A stretch of DNA of 64,000 nt. Origin: Dyadobacter jiangsuensis (GTDB taxonomy: Bacteria > Bacteroidota > Bacteroidia > Cytophagales > Spirosomataceae). The translations under genes were made by a program, and so were the position numbers. Location of the stretch: contig NZ_PYAS01000005.1 in assembly GCF_003014695.1 (NCBI RefSeq), positions 248,001 through 312,000 on the forward strand, read 5' to 3'. Below are positions 44,060 to 52,374 of this stretch, one piece after another. A model generated the notes under the pieces. That model was not told the DNA's origin. It saw nothing but the letters and a program-made list of their open reading frames with translations, and ran no database searches. Position 1 is the first letter of the stretch; each line of letters opens with the position of its first letter.

Positions 44060-45223
44060 ATGGCAGATATCCGTCGCATGGCCGTCAACTGGGTCGACGG
44101 GATGAAAATCTCGCGGCAGCATTTTATCGAAACAGATCATTACCACACCGATCAGGTTCGACGCGCCGGGGCCGCATTGCTCACCCCGCTGAACTTTGGC
44201 CTGCTGCTTCCGAAAGACGGCAGCGACCCGCTGGAAATACAGGTATTGGGCGATGCAGGGAATCAGATCAGGGTAAAAGTGAACCGCTGCCAGGCGATAA
44301 CACCCGACGGCAGCCTCCTCGACATCGAAGAAACAGACGAACTGAAACTCGATACGTCGCTGGCCGGAATCCTGGAACAATACCGGCTTCCGATGACGCA
44401 GAATGTGGAAATATATATCGTGCTCAGCGTGGGCATGTTCGAAAGGCAGCCTGCCGGAACACCTTCGGAGTCCGAAATTCCCGTGCGGCACCCTTACACA
44501 CTCGCGCTGTCCCGCGTGAGCCTGGTACCTTCGGAGCTCATCAATATCGAGCAATGGGGAGGCCCGGGACTGATCATCGGCAAGCTGGCATACAGCAATT
44601 CCGAACTGCGTGTTTTGCATGATTTCGTTCCAGCCAGCCGGGCAGTACGCAGCCATAAAAACCTGCGCGAATGGCACACCCGGTGGACAGGTTACCTGAA
44701 CGATATTGAGATGTATTCGTTCCGGATCTTGCAGAAGATCAAAACGAAAAGTCAGAAAAGTACGCTCTCGGATAGTGTCCAAATGATGGTAGAAGGGCTG
44801 GTAAGTACTATGACCTTGGTGAATATCAGCTTCCAGAGGCTAGTACCGTTCGAGCCGCCGATACAAATGATGACGTCGATGATCCAGACAGCGCAGGCCA
44901 TCCGTGTAGCGATGGAATGTCTTACCGACAGGGAAAAGGAAGAACTCCTGGGCTACCTCGGCGAATGGGCCGACGACTCGCCGGGAAGCATTGAAAAGCA
45001 ACTTTTAGCCGTGATACAAGCGCCATTCAACCAAAATGACATACTACCGGGTATGCGCATTATCGACAGTTTTTACAGCATGTGGACGGCCCTGTTCCTG
45101 AAACTGAGCCAACTCGAATTTATCGGCAAACGCAAAGGCCAGCAAGTATTCATCATCGAAAGCCCCGTACACGAGCCACCTGTGCAGCCGGAGAAGACAA
45201 AGTCGCGGTGGAGCCCTCTTTAG
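44060..45223 (+). CDS. tssK: T6SS baseplate subunit TssK
   Basis: TssK connects the T6SS baseplate to the membrane complex. The 387-residue protein has the N-terminal signature VNWVDGMKISRQHFIETDHY (compare the usual V.W.EGM.L.PQHFQ), residues 9-28, followed by the beta-sandwich shoulder region with LNFGLLLPKDG and TPDGSLLDIEE. A long helical middle domain and a small C-terminal domain end in SRWSPL. It is shorter than proteobacterial TssK (about 440), as in subtype iii systems. It opens the structural part of the locus; a REP-like repeat cluster separates it from the next gene. Confidence 0.88.
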   Translation: MADIRRMAVNWVDGMKISRQHFIETDHYHTDQVRRAGAALLTPLNFGLLLPKDGSDPLEIQVLGDAGNQIRVKVNRCQAITPDGSLLDIEETDELKLDTSLAGILEQYRLPMTQNVEIYIVLSVGMFERQPAGTPSESEIPVRHPYTLALSRVSLVPSELINIEQWGGPGLIIGKLAYSNSELRVLHDFVPASRAVRSHKNLREWHTRWTGYLNDIEMYSFRILQKIKTKSQKSTLSDSVQMMVEGLVSTMTLVNISFQRLVPFEPPIQMMTSMIQTAQAIRVAMECLTDREKEELLGYLGEWADDSPGSIEKQLLAVIQAPFNQNDILPGMRIIDSFYSMWTALFLKLSQLEFIGKRKGQQVFIIESPVHEPPVQPEKTKSRWSPL

Positions 45224-45231
45224 CCCAAATC

Positions 45232-45368
45232 CCATTGCCCCGCGATTTGACCGGTTGCCCGTCGGTTGAAACCGACGGAAATGGATAGCAAAACAAAAAA
45301 CCATTGCCACGGATTTGGCCGACTGCCCGTTGGTTGAAACCGACAGAAATGGATGGCAAAACAAAAAA
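45232..45368. repeat. Two tandem 68-bp repeats with inner palindrome (REP-like)
   Basis: Two adjacent copies (45232-45300 and 45301-45368) of a unit that begins CCATTGCC and ends ATGGATxGCAAAACAAAAAA, about 85% alike. Each carries a hairpin GT(C/T)GGTTGAAACCGAC. They lie between tssK and the tssO-like gene. There is no spacer-repeat alternation, so this is not a CRISPR array; it resembles REP elements. Confidence 0.8.
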
Positions 45369-45377
45369 ATCCTCTTG

Positions 45378-45397
45378 CCCCGGGTTTTAACCCGGGG
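45378..45397. repeat. Palindrome next to the REP-like pair
   Basis: CCCCGGGTT-TT-AACCCGGGG, a 9-bp perfect stem directly after the two REP-like units, followed by three to four copies of ATAGATAA(A)GA (about 45401-45440). In the tssK-tssO transcript it would form a very stable hairpin but lacks a U-run, so it is unlikely to be a plain terminator. Confidence 0.75.
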
Positions 45398-45468
45398 GTC
45401 AATAGATAAAGAATAGATAAAGAAATAGATAAGAAATTAGATCAACTGGCAGCAACATTGATGTCGAA

Positions 45469-46410
45469 ATGGAGCCTCTCAACAAAATTCAGCGAAAAAC
45501 AGCGATCGGCAGGTTCGTAGGCATGTATGTACTATCCCTCACGTTCCCGCTTGCGGCCGTGTACCTGCTCATGCGGGTGCCCGACTCGGTAACCGCTTCG
45601 GAAACCCGCCGCTACCGTGAGATCGTCGAAGAGCAGGACCCGATGCTGGTCGATACCGACACGCTCAGCCAGATATCGCGCAGGCTCATCCAGCTCGACG
45701 GCGTTTACAGCAGCGCCACCGACGAAATGGCCAAAGCCACGGCTAGGACGCAGTTGGTAGACATTGAAAGCCGCGTCAACAGCATTATGAGCCATTTCAA
45801 CAACCTGGCAGTAGCCGCTGCGCACGAGCAGAACAAACGTCTCTCGACCGGCATTGCAAAGCTGACGGAAGCGCTGGTTACCTACCGCCAGACGATCGGC
45901 GAGCTGAGACGCACGCTGGACAGTAAGGGCATTGATATGCAAATGGTGAATGACCTCCGCAACCAGATCAACATGAAAGACCTGGAAATCAAAGGTATGG
46001 AACGCCAGCTGCTGACTGCCGCAGCAGGCGGCGGCGGGGGTGGAGGAGGTGGCGGAGGCGGCCCTGATAAGGAACTGCAAGCCAAGCTGGCTGCGCTTCA
46101 ACGCGACCTCGACAATTGCAGGAGTTCCAAATCAGGTGGTGGGGATATAGCAGCCATTCAACGGCAGCTCGACGAATGTCTCGCCGCCAAAAATGGCACT
46201 GCCGTCACGTACCGGGAATGGCTGCGATATTCGGAAGCCGAAGGTTACTATCAATTGCTCACACAGGGAAACCTGCGAAAAAACGACCGGAAAGTATATT
46301 ACGACCAGGCGAAACAGATATTCGACGGGTTACAGGTTTCGACTGCCAATAAAGACATGAAAGCCAAAGCGACAGAGCGGCTATTGGCATTACAAAAAAA
46401 TCAGCCCTGA
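45469..46410 (+). CDS. tssO: T6SS subtype iii transmembrane protein, TssO-like
   Basis: A 313-residue protein with a short basic N-terminus (LNKIQRKTAIGRF), one membrane helix at about 16-36 and a long helical/coiled-coil part exposed on the other side. In the middle is a run of twelve glycines (about 187-198) followed by a second coiled-coil and a tail with RYSEAEGYYQLL. Start, single TM and position fit TssO of Bacteroidota T6SS, one of the proteins that replace TssJLM in subtype iii; TssP is the main alternative. The glycine run is not, to my knowledge, a standard feature. Confidence 0.6.
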   Translation: MEPLNKIQRKTAIGRFVGMYVLSLTFPLAAVYLLMRVPDSVTASETRRYREIVEEQDPMLVDTDTLSQISRRLIQLDGVYSSATDEMAKATARTQLVDIESRVNSIMSHFNNLAVAAAHEQNKRLSTGIAKLTEALVTYRQTIGELRRTLDSKGIDMQMVNDLRNQINMKDLEIKGMERQLLTAAAGGGGGGGGGGGGPDKELQAKLAALQRDLDNCRSSKSGGGDIAAIQRQLDECLAAKNGTAVTYREWLRYSEAEGYYQLLTQGNLRKNDRKVYYDQAKQIFDGLQVSTANKDMKAKATERLLALQKNQP

Positions 46411-46442
46411 GAAACAGCGTTCCAAATCTATCCTATTGATCC

Positions 46443-48911
46443 ATGCAAACCGAAGCTCTCAGATACGCGATCACGATCGCACAGTCGCTGGCGCGCGAAT
46501 ACCGGCAGGAGCGGTTTGGTCCCGCGCATTTGCTCATGGGCCTGCTGCATAATGATGTGGGCCTGGCTTCCGAACTCGTAATGGCCGGCAAAGACCTTGC
46601 ATACCTGCGTGACTGGGCCGAAGTCCGGCTGGAAGAAAGCGCCAAATCAGTGCGGGTTCCCGAGCTGCCACAGCCCGACAACCAGGCCGCCGCCGCGATG
46701 GAACTCGCCGAACTCATTGCATTACAGCTCAATATCGACACCGATCCGCTTTGTACATTAGCCGCTTTGCTCAAACCCGGAGTGGGATTTTCCTCCGATC
46801 AGTTGAAATCCCTTTCTATTACTCAGAAAGAAGTATTAGCACTCCATAATGCCCCCCCAGTTTCTGCCAATGGGGAAAATCAAAGTCCAAAACCATCGGC
46901 ATCTACGGCAAAAGGGAGCGGTTATCTCGAAAAATACACTTCCGATAAAACACAGCGGGCAGCCGAAGGCAAAACCGACGACATTATCGGCCGCGACCGG
47001 GAAATCCGCCAGATGGCTGAAATACTAGGGCGCAGAAGCAAACCCAATGTGATACTGACCGGCGAACCGGGTGTAGGCAAATCGGCGCTTGTGGAAGGCT
47101 TTTCCAAACTCATTGCCGAGAAAAAAGTCCCCCAACTGCTGCAAAACGCCCGTTTGCTGGAACTCGACACCGGTACACTGGTAGCCGGGGCATCCTATAA
47201 AGGCGAAATCGAAGAGCGGTTGAAAGGTATTTTAAATGAATTGAAGGGATTTGATAAAGCCATTCTGTTCATCGACGAAATCCATATGCTGCTCGACCCG
47301 AAAGGTTCGATCGGCGCAGGGGTTGCCCAGTTGCTCAAACCCGAACTGGCACGCGGCGAGCTTACATTAATCGGAGCAACTACGCCGGAGGAATACCGGA
47401 AATACATCGAAAAAGACGAAGCGTTCTCCCGCCGGTTCGAAATACTGCATGTGGAGGAGCCGGACGAAGCCACGGCCATCCGCATGATCGAGCATATGCT
47501 GCCGGTTTACGAAGTGCATCATCGCCTGAAAGTTTCCGAAGGCACCGCCGCCGAGGCTGTGAAACTGGCCAAAAGGTATGTCAAAGACCGCCGCCTGCCA
47601 GATGTAGCGCTCGACTTGATCGACCGCACCATGGCCGCAATGCGGTTAATGGACGAAGTGTCTGAAAATGAATTAACTACCTTACAAACCGATCTCGACA
47701 CACTAATGGCCGTGGATGAAGCGGAGAGGCTGCACGAACTCAAATGGTTTGCCCGGCAGCTTCCCAACAGGCTAAGTCCATTGCTCACCGGCCAGCTCGA
47801 TGCTAATGACGACGCCGATCTCGAAACGCCGGAAGGCATTCATAACCAACTAAGTACTAAACTTTCAGCATTGCGCGACCTGGCTACACGCCGCTCCGAT
47901 TCGATCGGCAAAAACGATGTAGCCGCCATTATTTCCCACAAAACCGGCATTCCACTAGGCAAACTCCAAAGCTCCGAGCGAGACAAGCTACTGGGAATTG
48001 ACGAAGTATTGAAGAAAAGAGTGGTAGGTCAGGATCAGGCCGTGAAGGCATTGAGCGAAGCCATTCTGGAATCGCGCTCGGGCCTGATCAAGGCCGGGCA
48101 GCCCATCGGTTCGTTCTTCCTGCTGGGACCAACCGGAACAGGAAAAACCGAAATCGCGAAGGCGCTCGCCGATTTCCTGTTCAACGATGAGTCGTTCCTG
48201 ATCCGGTTCGATATGTCGGAATTCAAGGAAGAGCATTCGGCAGCATTGCTTTACGGCGCGCCTCCGGGGTACGTGGGTTACGAGGAAGGCGGGTTATTGG
48301 TGAATAAAATTCGTCAGAAACCCTATTCAGTGGTGTTGTTTGATGAAATTGAAAAGGCGCACCCCTCTGTTTTCGACCTTTTCCTCCAAATTCTAGACGA
48401 GGGCAAACTGCACGACAGGCTGGGTAAACAAGGAGATTTTTCCAATGCCGTGATCCTCTTTACCTCCAACATCGGGCAGGAGCATATTATCCAGGAGTTT
48501 GCCAAAGGCGGCATTCCGCAGTCGTCGGACCTGATGGAGATCATGGCCAAGTATTTCCGTCCCGAGTTTCTGGCCCGGCTAACCGAAATCGTCCCGTTTG
48601 CGCCGATTTCGGAGGATAATGTGGTCAAAATATTCGATATCCATTTGCGCAGCCTTACCGACTTGCTCGACAAACAGGGCATCAGCCTCAATCTGAGCCC
48701 CGATGCACGGAAAAACATCGCGATGCAAGGTTTTACACCGAGATATGGCGTGAGGCCACTGAAAGGGGTCATCCGAAACCTGCTGAGGCGGCCCGTAAGC
48801 CGGATGATCATTTCCGGGCAGGCCGGTAAAGGTTCGGTGATCGACCTCACTACCGACGATAATGGAGAAGTCATCTGGAATGTCCACCAGGCCGAAAGCA
48901 TATTAGAATAG
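46443..48911 (+). CDS. tssH: T6SS sheath-recycling ATPase TssH (ClpV)
   Basis: An 822-residue AAA+ disaggregase of the ClpB/ClpV type that takes apart contracted TssB/C sheaths. It has an N-terminal Clp-N domain (about 1-140), a low-complexity linker (about 140-160), AAA-1 with Walker A GEPGVGKS at 207-214 and Walker B LFIDEIHML, a short middle domain with YVKDRRLPDVALDLID, and AAA-2 with Walker A GPTGTGKT at 562-569 and VVLFDEIEKAHP. Its place among tssK, tssB/C and vgrG distinguishes it from housekeeping ClpB; the short middle coiled coil also fits ClpV rather than ClpB. Confidence 0.92.
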   Translation: MQTEALRYAITIAQSLAREYRQERFGPAHLLMGLLHNDVGLASELVMAGKDLAYLRDWAEVRLEESAKSVRVPELPQPDNQAAAAMELAELIALQLNIDTDPLCTLAALLKPGVGFSSDQLKSLSITQKEVLALHNAPPVSANGENQSPKPSASTAKGSGYLEKYTSDKTQRAAEGKTDDIIGRDREIRQMAEILGRRSKPNVILTGEPGVGKSALVEGFSKLIAEKKVPQLLQNARLLELDTGTLVAGASYKGEIEERLKGILNELKGFDKAILFIDEIHMLLDPKGSIGAGVAQLLKPELARGELTLIGATTPEEYRKYIEKDEAFSRRFEILHVEEPDEATAIRMIEHMLPVYEVHHRLKVSEGTAAEAVKLAKRYVKDRRLPDVALDLIDRTMAAMRLMDEVSENELTTLQTDLDTLMAVDEAERLHELKWFARQLPNRLSPLLTGQLDANDDADLETPEGIHNQLSTKLSALRDLATRRSDSIGKNDVAAIISHKTGIPLGKLQSSERDKLLGIDEVLKKRVVGQDQAVKALSEAILESRSGLIKAGQPIGSFFLLGPTGTGKTEIAKALADFLFNDESFLIRFDMSEFKEEHSAALLYGAPPGYVGYEEGGLLVNKIRQKPYSVVLFDEIEKAHPSVFDLFLQILDEGKLHDRLGKQGDFSNAVILFTSNIGQEHIIQEFAKGGIPQSSDLMEIMAKYFRPEFLARLTEIVPFAPISEDNVVKIFDIHLRSLTDLLDKQGISLNLSPDARKNIAMQGFTPRYGVRPLKGVIRNLLRRPVSRMIISGQAGKGSVIDLTTDDNGEVIWNVHQAESILE

Positions 48912-48953
48912 CACCCATTTTGATAAACTATCCACACCTTCCTGAATCGAACA

Positions 48954-49421
48954 ATGAGTGTACTTGGAAATGCCGTCGCGCAATTCGCGCAAACTAACCT
49001 GGCCGGCCAGGTAGGGAACGGAGAATGCTGGACTCTGGCCGAACGCGCACTGCAAAGTGCCGGCGCCAGAACTTCCACCGAAATTATGGGCAACGTAGGC
49101 CCGAACGACAACTATGTGTGGGGTACCGCTATCACATCGGCCAACCTCGAAGCGGGCGATATTATCCAGTTCCGCAACTACACGTTCCGGTTTGATAGCT
49201 CGGATGGCGCCTGGCGGACGGAATCCCGTCCGCACCATACGGCGATCGTCATGTCGGTCGACACTTCCGGCGTCGTAGAAGTATACGAATGCAATGTCAA
49301 CAACAGCAAAAACGTCCAGCAAAACCGCCTGTACCTCCGTACCGGCGCTATGAGCGGCGGAAGCGTGACCGTCTCCGGGCAAATGTGGTTCTACCGCCCG
49401 CAGGCAAGGCCAACCACCTGA
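48954..49421 (+). CDS. Putative cysteine hydrolase (CHAP/NlpC-like), candidate T6SS effector
   Basis: A 155-residue protein without a signal peptide. GNGECWTLAERAL places a Cys (Cys25) at the start of a helix, RPHHTAIVMSVD supplies His94/His95, and YECNVNNSKN an Asn/Asp-like third residue. This is the order and spacing of the CHAP/NlpC-P60 papain-like fold, whose T6SS members (Tae type) cut peptidoglycan peptides or amide bonds. The gene sits between tssH and a metzincin gene in the T6SS operon. The fold call rests on motif order only; a structural role or a protease role cannot be excluded. Confidence 0.6.
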   Translation: MSVLGNAVAQFAQTNLAGQVGNGECWTLAERALQSAGARTSTEIMGNVGPNDNYVWGTAITSANLEAGDIIQFRNYTFRFDSSDGAWRTESRPHHTAIVMSVDTSGVVEVYECNVNNSKNVQQNRLYLRTGAMSGGSVTVSGQMWFYRPQARPTT

Positions 49422-49464
49422 TCCTTCGCACTGAAAAGTTATTTATCCGAAAACCTGAAACATT

Positions 49465-50304
49465 ATGCACATTCATCTATTCAGAAATGCGAGGCGGTGG
49501 GATTCGTGCCTTATTCCGATTGACGATACGACGTTCGGGATGATCCTGCAATTCAAAGTGCGTCTGGTGCGTATAGAGCCTACCACCCGCTTTTTTATGG
49601 GCGAAACTTATGCTACCGGCAACGGCAGGCTACACGATACTTACGGGCATTTCCATCTCGACCGTTGGGACGATCACGAATGGGAAGACTACAAGAATCG
49701 TTTTGTGACGGTAGTACAAAGGCATTGGAGCGATAAGTTCATACTCGATCCGAATAAGGATTGGCATGTCCCCCGCACCACATCTCCGCGCAATTCCGCC
49801 ACCATTCAATGCGGATTATCGATCCAGCTCGTAGACAGTTCCTCGCAGGCCCACCAGACTTACCGGATTATCCATCCTCGCGAAAGTACTTTCAGATCCT
49901 ACGTGGAAGAATTCAACCGTACGGGCGTATTCACCCACAACGATCTGGAACCGCATTGGAACGACCGTCGCACCCGCATAGGCTCAGAAACGCATAATAT
50001 TTCGTTCCTGCAAACGACCATCAACCACGAATTCGGCCATACGCTTGGGCTAAACCACGTCAAAGGCGTGGGTAACAGCGACGCCAATTATGGTGTGACA
50101 TTGTCTGAACGCGAAAACCAGATGGGTATGGGCGGATTGCTCACACCGCGTCACGCGCAGCCATGGATCACGCGCCTGCGCAACCACCTGATCCCGCAAA
50201 CGCATTACGATACCACCGTTTCCTTCCGCGGAAGGGTCGCAAGCCCGCAACTGATCGAATACTGGGACAACGACTGGCGCCCGGCAGCACCGGCAGCTTC
50301 CTGA
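49465..50304 (+). CDS. Putative zinc metallopeptidase (metzincin), candidate T6SS effector
   Basis: A 279-residue protein without signal peptide or membrane segment. HEFGHTLGLNH at residues 188-198 is a complete metzincin zinc motif (HExxHxxGxxH), followed 22-24 residues later by ENQMGMGG, a plausible Met-turn (Met220 or Met222). The first 180 residues have no recognised domain. A cytoplasmic metzincin inside a T6SS operon, next to another signal-less hydrolase-like gene, fits a secreted effector that cuts target-cell or envelope proteins. Alternatively it could process a T6SS component. No close family name can be given from sequence alone. Confidence 0.65.
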   Translation: MHIHLFRNARRWDSCLIPIDDTTFGMILQFKVRLVRIEPTTRFFMGETYATGNGRLHDTYGHFHLDRWDDHEWEDYKNRFVTVVQRHWSDKFILDPNKDWHVPRTTSPRNSATIQCGLSIQLVDSSSQAHQTYRIIHPRESTFRSYVEEFNRTGVFTHNDLEPHWNDRRTRIGSETHNISFLQTTINHEFGHTLGLNHVKGVGNSDANYGVTLSERENQMGMGGLLTPRHAQPWITRLRNHLIPQTHYDTTVSFRGRVASPQLIEYWDNDWRPAAPAAS

Positions 50305-50346
50305 AAATATGAATGAACAAATCCGCTGAACACAGCGATTAAAGCC

Positions 50347-51495
50347 ATGCAAAAGTTAACCAGCTTACTGATTATTACAGGAATTGCCTTCCTCACAGAA
50401 GCATGCAATATGTTCGCGCCGGTAGACCCGCTTGCGCCCGCGGCCTCTGAGGTGAGCGTGGAGCAGGTGTGGACGTCGGGGGCAACTGTGAGGGGAAAAA
50501 TCGATAACCTCGATCCTAAAAACGACCGACAGGAAAAGAAAAGCGGGAAAATCCTCGAATATGGCTTTGTTTGGGGTACCCAGAACCAGCCTACCCTCGA
50601 GGCCGGAACGGTGATCAAGGTAGGAGAAGACAATCCTCCCACCCCATTCGAATTTGTCAGGGAAATCAATCGGCTCTCCGTGCTCACCACCTATTATGTG
50701 CGCACCTATGCCCGAAACCAGGGCGGCGGCGTTGGGTACGGGCCTGTGGCGACATTCAAAACCGACGATTATGTTTTTGCAGAGCTTTCATTGGGTAAGA
50801 TAACCACCACTTCCAAGGTTTCGGCCGATGTGGTCGTCAATATATTGTCTCTGGGAAATGCCGAAATCTCTTCCTTCGGGGTCTGCTATTCGTCCACGAA
50901 CAATGAGCCTACCACCAAGGACAACCGGGCGACAGCCAACGGCAAGGCGGCCAAAGGCAGCTTCACCGTGAATGTGGGCGGGTTAGCCGCAGGAACCACC
51001 TATTATGCCCGGGCATTTGCGATCACGTTGGGCGGCATCATTTACAGTGACGCGACAACCGGCTTCTCATTAGGCGAACCTGCTGTTTTTACACCCAAGA
51101 AATCATTCACCATGTACTACTCCAATCCTTATGACCTGGATCAGGGAGCGCTGGTGTCGCAGGTCGGCTCCGAAGATCTGAACTGGTACCCCTATAACGA
51201 CAAGCCGGGGATTTACCCGAGGAACGGAGCGAAGTTTGCGGTACTGGGTGCTGTGAATTTCGATCAGGTAAAATACAGCGACCTCACCAGGGCGAATCTT
51301 AGCACCGGCTTCATCAACGGCAGTTATACCGATGTAATGGCAAACCAGTTGCAGAACGGCACCGTAATCGCATTTATGACCAACCAGGGCAGGTACGGCA
51401 AGCTGCGCGTCGATGCACACGGCGAGGACCGCCGGCCCGGCTCCGCAAGCGGCGGCGATATGGAAGTGACTATTCTAACCTACGACAAACCGTAA
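50347..51495 (+). CDS. Lipoprotein with FnIII-like domains, paralogue A
   Basis: A 382-residue lipoprotein (lipobox TEAC, Cys20). The mature start CNMFAPVDPLAP and the segment NDRQEKKSGKILEYGFVWGT are shared with the next gene, as is the C-terminal NGTVIAFMTNQGRYGKLRVD. Two FnIII-like modules (TTYYVRTYARNQGGGVGYG, TTYYARAFAITLGGIIY) precede a C-terminal beta domain. Paralogue B lacks the second module. The job is unknown: envelope component of the T6SS, or periplasmic immunity protein for the preceding candidate effectors. Confidence 0.7.
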   Translation: MQKLTSLLIITGIAFLTEACNMFAPVDPLAPAASEVSVEQVWTSGATVRGKIDNLDPKNDRQEKKSGKILEYGFVWGTQNQPTLEAGTVIKVGEDNPPTPFEFVREINRLSVLTTYYVRTYARNQGGGVGYGPVATFKTDDYVFAELSLGKITTTSKVSADVVVNILSLGNAEISSFGVCYSSTNNEPTTKDNRATANGKAAKGSFTVNVGGLAAGTTYYARAFAITLGGIIYSDATTGFSLGEPAVFTPKKSFTMYYSNPYDLDQGALVSQVGSEDLNWYPYNDKPGIYPRNGAKFAVLGAVNFDQVKYSDLTRANLSTGFINGSYTDVMANQLQNGTVIAFMTNQGRYGKLRVDAHGEDRRPGSASGGDMEVTILTYDKP

Positions 51496-51539
51496 GCGTA
51501 TACACGTAACCGTAAGGTAAATTATTCAGGGAAAAACGC

Positions 51540-52370
51540 ATGAAAAAGTGCCTGTTCATATTGTTGGCTTCCGTATCGACTGTGTTGTTTCAGTCGTGCA
51601 ACCTCTTTGCGCCGGTCGATCCGCTCCCGCCTGTGTTATCAAAGCTGGAAGTGGTAGATATCAAACGCACCGAGATCACAGTCAGCGGAACAATCAGCAA
51701 TCCCGACAGCAAGAACGACCGTCAGGAGAAAAAGAGCGGCGTCATCAAGGAGTATGGTTTGGTGTACGGCACTACACCTGCGCTCGATATACAGAAAGAT
51801 AAGGTGATCAAACTCGGGGAAACGCCCGGACAAACCCCGGTTTTGATCCAGAACCAGAAAATTACAGGGTTAATGTCCGACACGCGCTATTACATCGCGC
51901 TCTACGCCCGGAATGAGGGCGGCGGAATGGCTTACGGAGAAATACTGGACATTAAAACCACCCTCTTACCGCCCGTGGTAGTGAACCGCACTTCTGTGAA
52001 AGTCGCCAGAAGTAAAGCGCTTTGGTATGATTTCGACACCGGAGCTGTCATACTTAATGCAAACGACCCGAAGACCGATGTTACCATTGATTTCTTTGCC
52101 ATCACGGGCAGGGGAACTGTGCTCGAACTCAATTCCGCGAATAAATTGCAATTCGCGAATCTGGAACTTGCCGACTACGACAAACTCACCTATCTGGACC
52201 TTGTGCGGCTCACGAACTACAGTAGTATGAGCATTACCTACGTGTTCAGCACAGTGACGGACAATACCGTGATCGCATTCAAAACCGGGGAAGGCCGGTT
52301 CGGGAAATGGCGGATCGAAGACGTGACAGCCAACGACATTACGATGAGCCTCATCACTTATGAAAACTAA
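51540..52370 (+). CDS. Lipoprotein with FnIII-like domain, paralogue B
   Basis: A 276-residue lipoprotein (lipobox FQSC, Cys20), a tandem paralogue of the previous gene: CNLFAPVDPLPP, NDRQEKKSGVIKEYGLVYGT, DTRYYIALYARNEGGGMAYG and, near the end, DNTVIAFKTGEGRFGKWRI. It has one FnIII-like module instead of two. The 3' end meets the next gene with an overlap or a gap of a few bases, so the lipoproteins and the following periplasmic proteins form one operon. Function unknown, same alternatives as for paralogue A. Confidence 0.7.
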   Translation: MKKCLFILLASVSTVLFQSCNLFAPVDPLPPVLSKLEVVDIKRTEITVSGTISNPDSKNDRQEKKSGVIKEYGLVYGTTPALDIQKDKVIKLGETPGQTPVLIQNQKITGLMSDTRYYIALYARNEGGGMAYGEILDIKTTLLPPVVVNRTSVKVARSKALWYDFDTGAVILNANDPKTDVTIDFFAITGRGTVLELNSANKLQFANLELADYDKLTYLDLVRLTNYSSMSITYVFSTVTDNTVIAFKTGEGRFGKWRIEDVTANDITMSLITYEN

Positions 52371-52374
52371 TGGC

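Noticed and set aside
43837-44622. 261-residue frame overlapping the mini-HTH gene and tssK
   Set aside because: No recognisable domain and Arg/Gly/Pro-rich composition; both genes it overlaps have clear family matches.
45232-45368. GGTTGAAACC-containing tandem repeats as a CRISPR array
   Set aside because: Only two adjacent units, no unique spacers between them, no cas genes nearby; they fit REP-like elements better.
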